This document shows positions 29,787 through 35,426 of a stretch of DNA of 35,426 nucleotides, one piece after another. Under the pieces are notes generated by a model that was not told the origin of the DNA, did no database searches, and saw only the letters and a list, made by a program, of their open reading frames with translations. The stretch covers positions 1-35,426 of IMG/VR virus record IMGVR_UViG_3300034072_000850; one strand, given 5' to 3'. Position numbers and translations under genes: made by a program. Numbering within the stretch: the first letter of the stretch is position 1; the number at the start of each line of letters is the position of its first letter. The stretch comes from a virus.

Positions 29787-31159
29787 GCCGCCCGCCTCCC
29801 TTGCTGGGAGCGAACCCGCATCATCTGATGCGCCCACCCCGGCTTGTATCCGCGCTCGGCTGCGATTTTGAGGAAATCATCGAGGGTCTTCGCCTTACCG
29901 ACTTCACGGCGGGCCTCGCGCTTGTCCTGGTCGCGCTTAACCTCAGCCAGCGTCCCCTCGACGACCTCGATCTCGCGCGCCTTGATCTCCGGCGCATGTC
30001 CGCACTGGGGGCACTTCGGAGCGGGCCGGTAGACGAAGAAGCATTCCTCGCATTGGCGGATCGGCACCTCTGACGGTGCCGCGCGCTTCTTCTTCTCGCG
30101 GTCCTCAAGGCTCCACTCGCGGACATCATCGGGCAGGCCGTGAAGGAGCGAGTTGCCAGCGTGGTCGAGGATGATGGCCTCGGTCTTGCCCTCGCAGGGA
30201 CGAAGCGCGCGGCCGACCTGTTGAAGATGAAGGCTCAGTGACTTCGTCGGGCGGAGAAGGATCGCGGCCTCAATTGCCGGAACGTCGAAACCTTCACCGA
30301 AAAGATCAGCGTTCGAAAGGATCAGCGTTTCACCGCGGCGGAAGCGATCGACAGCAGCGTCGCGCTCGTCTGCCGTCATGGATCCGTCGACATGCTCGGC
30401 AGCAATACCGGCGGCGCGGAACTGGCTGACGACGTTGCGGCTGTTGTCGACACCGGCAGCGAACACAACCGCGCGCTTGCCAGGGCAAAGCTTCTGGTAG
30501 TGGCCGATCGCGTCACCGACGATCTGTGGCTTGTCCATGGCCTTGGCTAGTGAGCCGCGCTGGTAGTCTCCGGCTGTCGTCGCAACGCCAGACAGATCAG
30601 GGATTGCAGGAGCGAAAAGACGGTAGCGGCACAGGCTGCCGTTCTCGATCAGGTCGCCCGGCGTCGGCCCCTCGATCATCTTCTGAAACCAGCGGCCCAG
30701 ACCCTGACCATCAAGCCGCCACGGTGTAGCGGTAAGCCCGAGTACCTTGGCACGGGGGAAGCGGTGAAAGATGTCGTCCCAAGATGCCGCGCCGATGTGG
30801 TGGCATTCGTCGAAAACTATCAGCGCCGGTTCGGGCAGTTGGTCGAGGCGCTTGGCAACGGTCTGGATCGAGCCGACCTGCACCAATGCGTTCGGATTCG
30901 AGACGTAGCCGGATTGCACAGTGCCGTGGGGAATGCCGAGTGCGTGGAAGGTCTGGCTGGCCTGCGCGACGAGTTCGCGGCGATGGCAGAGCCACCACAC
31001 GACGTTCTGCTTCTGCGCGGCACCGTGCACGATGGTCGATGCCGTCACCGTCTTGCCGCCGCCGGTGGGCAGGTTGAACAGAACCGAGCGGTTGCCTTGG
31101 CGATAGGCTTCGCGGCCGCCGTCGATCAGGGCTTGCTGATAGGGGCGGAGCTGGATCAT
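29783..31159 (-). CDS. SF2 helicase (DEAD/DEAH type) with zinc ribbon
   Basis: A 458-residue UvsW/RadD-like helicase. Motif I is PTGGGKT (31-37), motif II DECH (117-120), motif III TATP (143-146), motif VI QQVGRALRP. A four-Cys zinc ribbon (CEEC and CPQC, around residues 371-390) precedes a basic, coiled C-terminus. It could remodel replication or recombination forks. Start overlaps the DnaA-like gene (ATGA). Confidence 0.9.
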   Translation of the reverse strand: MIQLRPYQQALIDGGREAYRQGNRSVLFNLPTGGGKTVTASTIVHGAAQKQNVVWWLCHRRELVAQASQTFHALGIPHGTVQSGYVSNPNALVQVGSIQTVAKRLDQLPEPALIVFDECHHIGAASWDDIFHRFPRAKVLGLTATPWRLDGQGLGRWFQKMIEGPTPGDLIENGSLCRYRLFAPAIPDLSGVATTAGDYQRGSLAKAMDKPQIVGDAIGHYQKLCPGKRAVVFAAGVDNSRNVVSQFRAAGIAAEHVDGSMTADERDAAVDRFRRGETLILSNADLFGEGFDVPAIEAAILLRPTKSLSLHLQQVGRALRPCEGKTEAIILDHAGNSLLHGLPDDVREWSLEDREKKKRAAPSEVPIRQCEECFFVYRPAPKCPQCGHAPEIKAREIEVVEGTLAEVKRDQDKREARREVGKAKTLDDFLKIAAERGYKPGWAHQMMRVRSQQGRRAA

Positions 31160-31722
31160 GCGGCCACCTGCAGGCAGTCCGTGATCCTGCTCCTGACCAG
31201 TTCGCCATTTGAGCGCACCTGAAGCTCGATGCTTTCGACGAGCTTGCGATAAGTATCCGACGTTTCCAGCAAACTCGCCGCGACATCACAGCCATAGATA
31301 ACGGTGGAATGGTCCCTGCCACCAAACACGCGCCCGATTTGCGGGTACGAGTAGTACGGCATGCAAATGTGGTAGACGGCGGCGCGGACGCGGCAGTGAT
31401 ACTTGCCGCGACGACCGTGGAGCAGGGTGTCGAGTGGTATCTTGGTGATGCTTGACGCTGCCCGCGCGACATCGCGAATGAGAAACGGCTTCAAGTCGCG
31501 CGTGGTGGGCGCTTTCGGCTTACCGCTCCTTTGAACGATGCGGTTGCGCTGACGGTCTGCGGTTTGCTCGCGGGTAAGCACCAGTCCGAGCTGGACGCGT
31601 CGAGTTCTAATCTGACGAGGCTGGTAACCATACTTCGCTGCAATTTCAGCGTCAGTCATGCCGTCGCGGAATTGCTCGCAGATTAGGTCGTTCAGGCCGT
31701 AGGGGATCGTTTTGATGGTCAC
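31156..31722 (-). CDS. DnaA C-terminal domain protein
   Basis: A 188-residue protein without ATPase. An N-terminal HTH-like segment (MTDAEIAAKYGYQPRQIRTR) is followed by a DnaA domain IV-like region whose signature YSYPQIGRVFGGRDHSTVIY (residues 125-143) matches the DnaA-box-binding motif GGRDHSTV. It should bind DNA specifically, perhaps the phage origin, or compete with host DnaA. GTG start at 31722 overlaps the previous stop. Confidence 0.85.
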   Translation of the reverse strand: MTIKTIPYGLNDLICEQFRDGMTDAEIAAKYGYQPRQIRTRRVQLGLVLTREQTADRQRNRIVQRSGKPKAPTTRDLKPFLIRDVARAASSITKIPLDTLLHGRRGKYHCRVRAAVYHICMPYYSYPQIGRVFGGRDHSTVIYGCDVAASLLETSDTYRKLVESIELQVRSNGELVRSRITDCLQVAA

Positions 31723-32171
31723 GCCGCACCCCCAGCACTCGACAGGGGCAGCACCGTCGCAATGATCTGGTCCGCAGCTTCACGGCAAAGCGGAGCCTCG
31801 ATGTGGTCTATGCGACCGTCAGCCGCCGCAGTCGCGATGACAGAGAATGCCGCCAGGCCATCGGCGACGACCTTGGTAGGGCTGATCGCGTCGGCCTCAT
31901 CGAGAGGGCGTGCGACGTAACCAATTACCGCCAATATCGAGTTGAGCGCAGTCGGTCCGACCACCAGTGCCAGCGACAATGCGTTTGACAGCGACGGCTC
32001 TTTGCCTTCGACGCGATAGGACTTGATCGTGCGCGCTGGGACACCGGAAGCGGCTGCAAGGCTCTCATCGGTCCAGATGGCTTGAGCGCCACGGAGAATG
32101 CCCTGAACGATCTGGCGGACACGATCCTGCCCGACGATGCCGGTAGAAGACGCTGACGTTTGGTCAGGCAT
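31719..32171 (-). CDS. CII-like or HTH phage regulator
   Basis: A 150-residue protein. The middle holds a helix-turn-helix, DESLAAASGVPARTIKSYRV, followed by EGKEPSLSNALSLALVVG. It resembles small phage regulators that lie between the Cro-like gene and the replication genes. The C-terminal half is Ala-rich and helical. Whether it activates or represses is not known. Confidence 0.65.
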   Translation of the reverse strand: MPDQTSASSTGIVGQDRVRQIVQGILRGAQAIWTDESLAAASGVPARTIKSYRVEGKEPSLSNALSLALVVGPTALNSILAVIGYVARPLDEADAISPTKVVADGLAAFSVIATAAADGRIDHIEAPLCREAADQIIATVLPLSSAGGAA

Positions 32172-32173
32172 GG

Positions 32174-32575
32174 TTATTTCTCACCATTATGGAAAAAGTT
32201 GATCCGAACCGGAGCGGCGCCACGGCAATTCGCGACGCTTGGTGTGGCAGCACCACGCGCCTTGCGGTGGGCCGCTCCGGTGATCTCGTTGCCATCCATG
32301 AGCGCGCTCCAATGCGAACCGGCTGCCCCGCACGCGCTTGCAAACCTTCGGGCTGGATGGCCTTCGTTCCCGTCGAGACCGTCGGGAATGTGAAAGGGCG
32401 GGACCGGTGTGTTGTTGAACTGGAAGAAACAGGCGGCTGCGGACGTGGGTGGGAGGGGAGACCCCGCAGCCGCCCGAGTGGCCCGAGGGCCGTGAATGCG
32501 CGCGATCGAAGCCGCGCACTTGTTGAGGATTGCCCGCGCACGATCGCGGTTGAGGGAGTGGCGGCCGTCGTTCAT
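32174..32575 (-). CDS. Early-operon protein, unknown function
   Basis: A 133-residue protein starting MNDGRHSLNRDRARAILNK. The start overlaps the stop of the 59-residue membrane peptide gene (ATGA) and the stop lies 2 nt before the next ATG, which supports this frame over two other long open frames here. The C-terminal half is Gly/Ala/Arg-rich. I know no family. Confidence 0.5.
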   Translation of the reverse strand: MNDGRHSLNRDRARAILNKCAASIARIHGPRATRAAAGSPLPPTSAAACFFQFNNTPVPPFHIPDGLDGNEGHPARRFASACGAAGSHWSALMDGNEITGAAHRKARGAATPSVANCRGAAPVRINFFHNGEK

Positions 32576-32751
32576 TCGGCGGCGTCCAGACCGCGCCAGT
32601 TGGTGCCTTGGTCTTCGTGGTGGGCGCGTTCAAACACCGACCAGATGGACCGACCAGAGATGACGCAGCCGACGATGCTGCCGATGACCATTCCGGCAGC
32701 GAACCAGATCGCCAAGCCAGCAAGCGGGTGTGTGATCAGAAACGACAGCAT
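32572..32751 (-). CDS. 59-residue single-pass membrane protein
   Basis: This short gene encodes MLSFLITHPLAGLAIWFAAG and continues with a strongly hydrophobic stretch to about residue 33, then a short cytoplasmic tail (SIWSVFERAHHEDQG). GGAGGGG lies 5-6 nt before ATG 32751, a strong site. It follows the Cro-like gene and overlaps the next gene by ATGA. A role in superinfection exclusion or lysogeny is possible but unproven. Confidence 0.7.
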   Translation of the reverse strand: MLSFLITHPLAGLAIWFAAGMVIGSIVGCVISGRSIWSVFERAHHEDQGTNWRGLDAAE

Positions 32752-32775
32752 TGTTCCCCTCCCGTCAGAGAGTTG

Positions 32776-32955
32776 TCAGGCGGCTTGTTTGGGAGACGAC
32801 GCGAGCAAGGCCTGCGCGGCCAGCACGGTTCTTTTGTCGATCGGGAGATCGCCACGTTCGAAACGCGAGATGGTGGACTGGTGCAGACCAAGGCGGTCCG
32901 CGAACTCAGTTTGCGTCAAGCCGAGCTGACGGCGGATGTCTCGAATGTCTTCCAT
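32776..32955 (-). CDS. Cro-like HTH repressor
   Basis: A 59-residue XRE-type protein from ATG 32955: EDIRDIRRQLGLTQTEFADR then LGLHQSTISRFERGDLPIDK, a textbook helix-turn-helix, and a short Ala-rich tail. It is divergent from the S24-type repressor and is the first gene of the leftward early operon, as Cro is. The candidate promoter ends only 8 nt before the ATG, so the message may be leaderless. Confidence 0.82.
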   Translation of the reverse strand: MEDIRDIRRQLGLTQTEFADRLGLHQSTISRFERGDLPIDKRTVLAAQALLASSPKQAA

Positions 32956-32963
32956 GGCAAAGC

Positions 32964-32992
32964 ATGATATTCCTACGGGCATAATTACGCAA
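32964..32992 (-). promoter_or_regulatory. Leftward early promoter candidate
   Basis: On the minus strand TTGCGT (32992-32987), a 17-bp spacer and TATCAT (32969-32964) form a sigma-70-like promoter. Operator half-sites overlap both boxes, so repressor binding would block it. Transcription would start at or a few bases before the Cro-like ATG at 32955. Confidence 0.6.
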
Positions 32993-33032
32993 GTGGGAAT
33001 ATTCCCTGAGGAATTAGTTTATTCCTGCAAGT
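32967..33032. promoter_or_regulatory. Operator cluster between Cro-like and repressor genes
   Basis: Three related half-sites lie here: ATATTCCTACGGGCAT at 32967, an inverted GCAAGTGGGAATATT at 32989 (forming the palindrome GGGAATATTCCC, 32995-33006), and TTTATTCCTGCAAGT at 33018. They share the core TATTCCYRCAAGY with the second cluster at 34519-34587. They are the likely binding sites of the repressor and the Cro-like protein. Confidence 0.65.
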
Positions 33033-33049
33033 CTGTTTATGCGTCACGC

Positions 33050-33736
33050 ATGAGCCAAACGACTCTCTCGCGGAATATCGCAGCGCTCCGTAGGCATCTC
33101 GGAATGACGCAGGCGGCTTTTGCTAAGCGCGTAGGCTCCGCTCAAGCGAACGTATCAAAATGGGAAAACGAAGGCCGACAGCCTGAAGCAAAGCCCATGG
33201 GCGAAATGGCTGTTCTTGCGGGCGTGACCGTCGCAGAGTTTAGCGACGTTTTGTGGCAACCGAGTGGATTTGCAGAGCCCAAGCAACCGCCATCACTTGA
33301 GGATGTCGCTGCAGAGCACGGTTGGGTGTTAATTGATGAGATAGATTTAGCGTTCGGCATGGGAGCGACATTCCTCGACTCCGACCGCGCGCCTGAGCGA
33401 CTAGGGCTTGTTCCTTTCGCCGCCGACTGGATCCGCGACATGTACCGCGGCTCGATCACTCATCTGAAAGTCGTGCGCGGTCGTGGCGACAGCATGGAGC
33501 CAACGATCCGCGACGGTGACTTCGTGCTGATTGATACGTCGCGACGCCGTCTTGACGAGCAGGACGTGGTCTGGGCCGTCAGCTATGGCGAGCTGGGCAT
33601 GATCCGCAGGCTTCGGCAAATGCCTGGCGGTGGTGTGCAGCTTATGCCAGACAACTCCGTTGTGCGCCCGACCGAGGCCTATGATGGTGAAATGCACATC
33701 ATGGGCCGTGTGATCTGGATCGGGAGGCGCATGTGA
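33050..33736 (+). CDS. S24-type CI/LexA-like phage repressor
   Basis: A 228-residue protein from ATG 33050. Residues 7-40 are an XRE helix-turn-helix (LRRHLGMTQAAFAKRVGSAQ). Residues about 120-228 are an S24/LexA-like C-terminal domain with GRGDSMEPTIRDGDFVLID (Ser148 nucleophile). The position normally held by the catalytic Lys reads MIRRL, so Lys appears to be Arg186. No Ala-Gly dipeptide is seen in the linker, which has AFGMGATF. Self-cleavage on DNA damage may therefore be weak or absent. The gene should maintain lysogeny. Confidence 0.88.
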   Translation: MSQTTLSRNIAALRRHLGMTQAAFAKRVGSAQANVSKWENEGRQPEAKPMGEMAVLAGVTVAEFSDVLWQPSGFAEPKQPPSLEDVAAEHGWVLIDEIDLAFGMGATFLDSDRAPERLGLVPFAADWIRDMYRGSITHLKVVRGRGDSMEPTIRDGDFVLIDTSRRRLDEQDVVWAVSYGELGMIRRLRQMPGGGVQLMPDNSVVRPTEAYDGEMHIMGRVIWIGRRM

Positions 33737-34119
33737 TCTTGGCCATGCTTCTTGCGGCTGATGTTCCCGTCGACAAAAAGGCTCCCTATCGCATTGCTGC
33801 AGAGCGGATAGAGCTCACCGCAGAACCTACAACGGTCTCGGCGTGTGTGGCTCGCGCCTTGGGGCGCAGTGGCAACGTGATCACCTACCCATTGGTTGAC
33901 GGCTTCGGCGTCGACTGGGGTATGAGGCAAATACTGAACCTGACCGGAAACGAGATATCGACCGTAGGGTTGACCTTCCGAACGGACGAGAAGGGCCGCT
34001 TCGCCACAGTACTCTATCGGCACCCGTTCTCGGCCAAGGCCGCGCTCAAGGTTGCCCGAAGTGCTGGCAAGACTTGTTTTGCGGACGATTGGGCGAAGTG
34101 GGAGACGAAATCTAAATGA
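33733..34119 (+). CDS. Small protein downstream of repressor, unknown function
   Basis: A 128-residue protein starting at GTG 33733, overlapping the repressor stop, with GGGAGG upstream; ATG 33745 is an alternative. The first residues are mildly hydrophobic and could be a weak signal sequence. Segments GNVITYPLVDGFGVDWGMRQ and ATVLYRHPFSAKAALKVARS have no family that I recognise. Since it is co-transcribed with the repressor, it is probably expressed in the lysogen. Confidence 0.65.
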   Translation: MILAMLLAADVPVDKKAPYRIAAERIELTAEPTTVSACVARALGRSGNVITYPLVDGFGVDWGMRQILNLTGNEISTVGLTFRTDEKGRFATVLYRHPFSAKAALKVARSAGKTCFADDWAKWETKSK

Positions 34120-34424
34120 CCGAAAACCCTTACAGCACCCGCCCCATCCACTCCATCGACGTTGATCTTCGTGCCCAGCGTGGCCTTGGCGACGCACCGA
34201 TTGTCGCCAAGGTGAAGGTCGGGCTAGCTGACAGTGCAGGCAATGCGAATGGTCCGAGCGCCACTATCGAGGTCAGCTTTGCGGGCGACCATACACTGCC
34301 CTTCGAAGCTCTTGAGCAACAAGCTCTAGATCGCGCACTTGCTGTTCTAGATCGGATACGCGCTGAGCCAGCGGAGAGTCTGAGCAATCGGGTAGGACGC
34401 TGGGGTCCTGACGAAGAGGGATAA
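34116..34424 (+). CDS. Last gene of the repressor operon, unknown function
   Basis: A 102-residue protein, start overlapping the previous stop (ATGA). The first half is beta-rich (PIVAKVKVGLADSAGNANGP, SATIEVSFAGDHTLPFEALE) and the second helical. It ends before a strong terminator at 34468. Together with the preceding gene it forms a two-gene tail to the repressor, a common place for exclusion or anti-defence genes, but no function can be assigned. Confidence 0.65.
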   Translation: MTENPYSTRPIHSIDVDLRAQRGLGDAPIVAKVKVGLADSAGNANGPSATIEVSFAGDHTLPFEALEQQALDRALAVLDRIRAEPAESLSNRVGRWGPDEEG

Positions 34425-34464
34425 TCGCACCCCCTTCTGATACGAACAGTTCTGGCTTTGTCAT
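34273..34464 (-). CDS. Antisense reading frame, doubtful gene
   Basis: A 63-codon frame encodes MTKPELFVSEGGAIIPLRQD and then a Leu/Glu/Arg coiled-coil-like segment. An AAGGAG lies 10 nt or so before the ATG, but it falls in the loop of the terminator hairpin. It overlaps the 3' half of the plus-strand gene by 152 bp. The plus-strand gene has stronger context, so this is kept only as a possibility. Confidence 0.25.
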   Translation of the reverse strand: MTKPELFVSEGGAIIPLRQDPSVLPDCSDSPLAQRVSDLEQQVRDLELVAQELRRAVYGRPQS

Positions 34465-34467
34465 AAC

Positions 34468-34496
34468 GGCCTCGCTCCTTTGAGTGGGGCCTTTTT
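34468..34496 (+). terminator. Rho-independent terminator of the repressor operon
   Basis: GGCCTCGCTC-CTTT-GAGTGGGGCC forms a 10-bp stem (two G-U pairs) with a 4-nt loop, followed by five T. It lies 44 nt after the last gene of the repressor operon and separates it from the second early promoter. Confidence 0.85.
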
Positions 34497-34518
34497 CGTG
34501 GCCCGCCCCAAATGATAC

Positions 34519-34587
34519 CCTAGGAATAAAAATATTCCCACAAGCATTTTTCCGCTAGACAATATTCCTACAAGCATATATTCCTAG
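34519..34587. promoter_or_regulatory. Second operator cluster and rightward early promoter
   Basis: Four half-sites: inverted CCTAGGAATA at 34519, ATATTCCCACAAGCAT at 34532, ATATTCCTACAAGCAT at 34562 and ATATTCCTAG at 34578, the last two in tandem at 16 bp. They match the cluster beside the repressor. A candidate promoter, TAGACA at 34556 with TATATT at 34577 (15-bp spacer, or TATTCC at 17 bp), is embedded in them. Repressor should silence the rightward operon here. The rest of 34425-34623 holds only the terminator and the leader. Confidence 0.65.
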
Positions 34588-34623
34588 CTCCAACGCAGCA
34601 AACCGCTGCAACGGAGCCCCATC

Positions 34624-34944
34624 ATGCTTCACCAGACACCAGATCAATTGCACAGGTCGCGCCACCTCGACCTCGTTGCATCGAATGAAGCCCACTGCGA
34701 GCGTAACGCCCGCATCCGTGCCCGCGCCGAGGAGCTGGTCAACAAGACCATGCCGCGCCGCGCCGGACCCATGCACGGCTTCTACAGCTTTCGCGAAGGC
34801 ATCGAGCGCGCAGCCTACAAGGGCCGCCGTGACACGCTGATCAAGCAGACCATCGCCGAACTGCATGCGCAGAGCTTCGGTTACGAGACTTGGGACGCGG
34901 ACTACGCTGCTGCTGTTGAGCGGCTGACGGCGAGGGCCGCGTGA
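34624..34944 (+). CDS. First gene of the rightward early operon, unknown function
   Basis: A 106-residue basic, helical protein, MLHQTPDQLHRSRHLDLVAS at the start, with RARAEELVNKTMPRR and TLIKQTIAELHAQSFGYET later. GGAG precedes the ATG by 7 nt. I do not know the family. It is the first product under the second operator cluster, so it should be made immediately after induction or infection. Confidence 0.65.
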   Translation: MLHQTPDQLHRSRHLDLVASNEAHCERNARIRARAEELVNKTMPRRAGPMHGFYSFREGIERAAYKGRRDTLIKQTIAELHAQSFGYETWDADYAAAVERLTARAA

Positions 34945-35108
34945 TGTCCACCTTCGAAATCAACTTCACCCCGTCGCGCGGCAAGGGCCCGATGATGAGC
35001 TATCAGTTCAAGGCCGCGACCTTGGCTGATGCTACCCGCGAGGCCCGCCGCCACGTCGCTGTCGAAGCGCCTGGCTACAAGCTGCACTCGCAGCGTGAGG
35101 TGGCATGA
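34944..35108 (+). CDS. 54-residue early protein
   Basis: The frame encodes MSTFEINFTPSRGKGPMMSY and then QFKAATLADATREARRHVAV. The start shares a base with the previous stop (TGATG) and the stop overlaps the next gene. The layout is a basic beta-helix type small protein, common in early regions of sphingomonad phages. Function is unknown. Confidence 0.65.
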   Translation: MSTFEINFTPSRGKGPMMSYQFKAATLADATREARRHVAVEAPGYKLHSQREVA

Positions 35109-35206
35109 TGGCTCAGTACAGCCCGCGCCGCGATCTGATCGCATGCCTCGCAGTGCTGGCGCCGGTCATGGCGGTCTTCACTGCGATCTGGGTCGCATTG
35201 CCGTGA
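35105..35206 (+). CDS. 33-residue membrane peptide
   Basis: A tiny frame, MMAQYSPRRDLIACLAVLAP followed by a hydrophobic segment ending in WVALP. It starts at ATG 35105 (or 35108), overlapping the previous stop, and ends where the next gene starts (TGATG). One membrane helix is evident. It sits in an unbroken series of coupled genes, which supports it being real. Confidence 0.55.
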   Translation: MMAQYSPRRDLIACLAVLAPVMAVFTAIWVALP

Positions 35207-35343
35207 TGTTCCGCCTCATCAACCGCCGCCCCGCCGCGGCCACCACCACCATCCTGCCGATGTCAAAGGAAGACGCCCGCTTCTGGGCCCTCCTGCGCGC
35301 TCGGCGGAACAGCAAACCCACCAACGGAAAGGACGCCGCGTGA
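35206..35343 (+). CDS. 45-residue basic early protein
   Basis: The true start is probably ATG 35206 (MFRLINRRPAAATTTILPMS), overlapping the stop of the membrane peptide. The rest, KEDARFWALLRARRNSKPTN, is basic and helical. A longer upstream frame is not supported because it overlaps two other coupled genes. Function is unknown. Confidence 0.6.
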   Translation: MFRLINRRPAAATTTILPMSKEDARFWALLRARRNSKPTNGKDAA

Positions 35344-35426
35344 ACGCCGTCACCAAGATCGAAGCCGCGCCTACGCACATCGCCACGGTTGTCGAGCAGA
35401 CGCCCGTCGTGGTGCTCACCGACAAG
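35340..35426 (+). CDS. Early gene cut by the right window edge
   Basis: GTG 35340 overlaps the previous stop (GTGA) and opens a frame reading MNAVTKIEAAPTHIATVVEQ and on to the window end. Only 29 residues are seen. The position suggests a recombination, DNA-metabolism or regulatory gene, but nothing visible identifies it. Confidence 0.55.
   Translation, partial: MNAVTKIEAAPTHIATVVEQTPVVVLTDK

Noticed and set aside
32187-32929. Long frames on both strands (32187-32723 minus, 32189-32929 plus) competing with 32174-32575
   Set aside because: The minus frame at 32174-32575 and the 59-residue gene are linked by ATGA and fit the operon; the alternatives are Arg/Ser/Pro-rich shadows.
1-35426. CRISPR arrays, insertion sequences, rRNA, and integrase with attachment sites
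   Set aside because: No regular spacer-repeat pattern, no transposase-like protein or terminal inverted repeats, and no tyrosine or serine recombinase were seen in any frame.

Overview
This window is almost entirely a tailed, siphovirus-like temperate phage or prophage of an alphaproteobacterium, most likely a sphingomonad. The DNA looks G+C-rich (roughly 60% by eye). The order terminase, portal, minor head protein, protease/scaffold, cement, capsid, connectors, tube, tail chaperone, tape measure, tail tip, fibre, lysis is canonical. The tail genes resemble the gene-transfer-agent-like tail set of alphaproteobacteria. No integrase or attachment site lies inside the window, so it is not shown whether this is a free phage or an integrated prophage.

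Layout. Positions 1-2400 (minus strand): end of the tail/lysis region, with two small genes, an overlapping Rz/Rz1-type spanin pair, a holin candidate, a GH19 endolysin and a membrane coiled-coil protein. 2400-9000: S74-chaperone tail fibre, DUF4376 protein, a 1043-residue J-like tail-tip protein and three tail-tip assembly proteins. 9000-13000: tape measure, a tail assembly chaperone with a -1 frameshift at a run of nine A, and the tail tube. 13100-13530: a plus-strand secreted DUF2846 protein, probably a moron. 13500-18650: connector and neck proteins, capsid, cement, and a protease with a nested scaffold. 18690-21950: minor head protein, a zinc-ribbon protein, an Acb2/Tad1-type protein, and a portal whose C-terminus carries a two-histidine phosphoesterase of the Acb1 type. 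22028-23091: a plus-strand, AT-richer P63C-domain gene with its own sigma-70-like promoter. 23100-26200: terminase subunits, a metallopeptidase and small genes. 26200-26500: an iteron-rich, AT-containing non-coding region, a candidate replication origin. 26500-32750 (minus): a tightly overlapping replication operon (VapE-type primase/helicase, VRR-NUC nuclease, RecD-like and SF2 helicases, DnaA C-terminal-domain protein, a CII-like regulator and small genes). 32776-34500: immunity region with a leftward Cro-like gene and a rightward S24-type repressor, two downstream genes and a strong terminator. 34500-35426: a second operator cluster and a rightward operon of very small early genes that runs off the end.

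How it fits together. The repressor probably acts on related operator half-sites at 32967-33032 and 34519-34587, controlling the leftward replication operon and the rightward early operon. The late genes are nearly all in one ATGA-coupled leftward series. That series is broken by six copies of a 13-bp element (minus strand CTGACGGCGGTAA), each 31-52 nt upstream of a start codon; this looks like an undescribed late-gene control element.

The most interesting biology is the back-to-back pair of predicted cyclic-nucleotide countermeasures: an Acb1-like enzyme fused to the portal, overlapping an Acb2/Tad1-like sponge gene. Together they suggest a two-layer anti-CBASS (or anti-Thoeris) module built into the head operon. 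All family names come from recognising motifs by eye; no database search was run.
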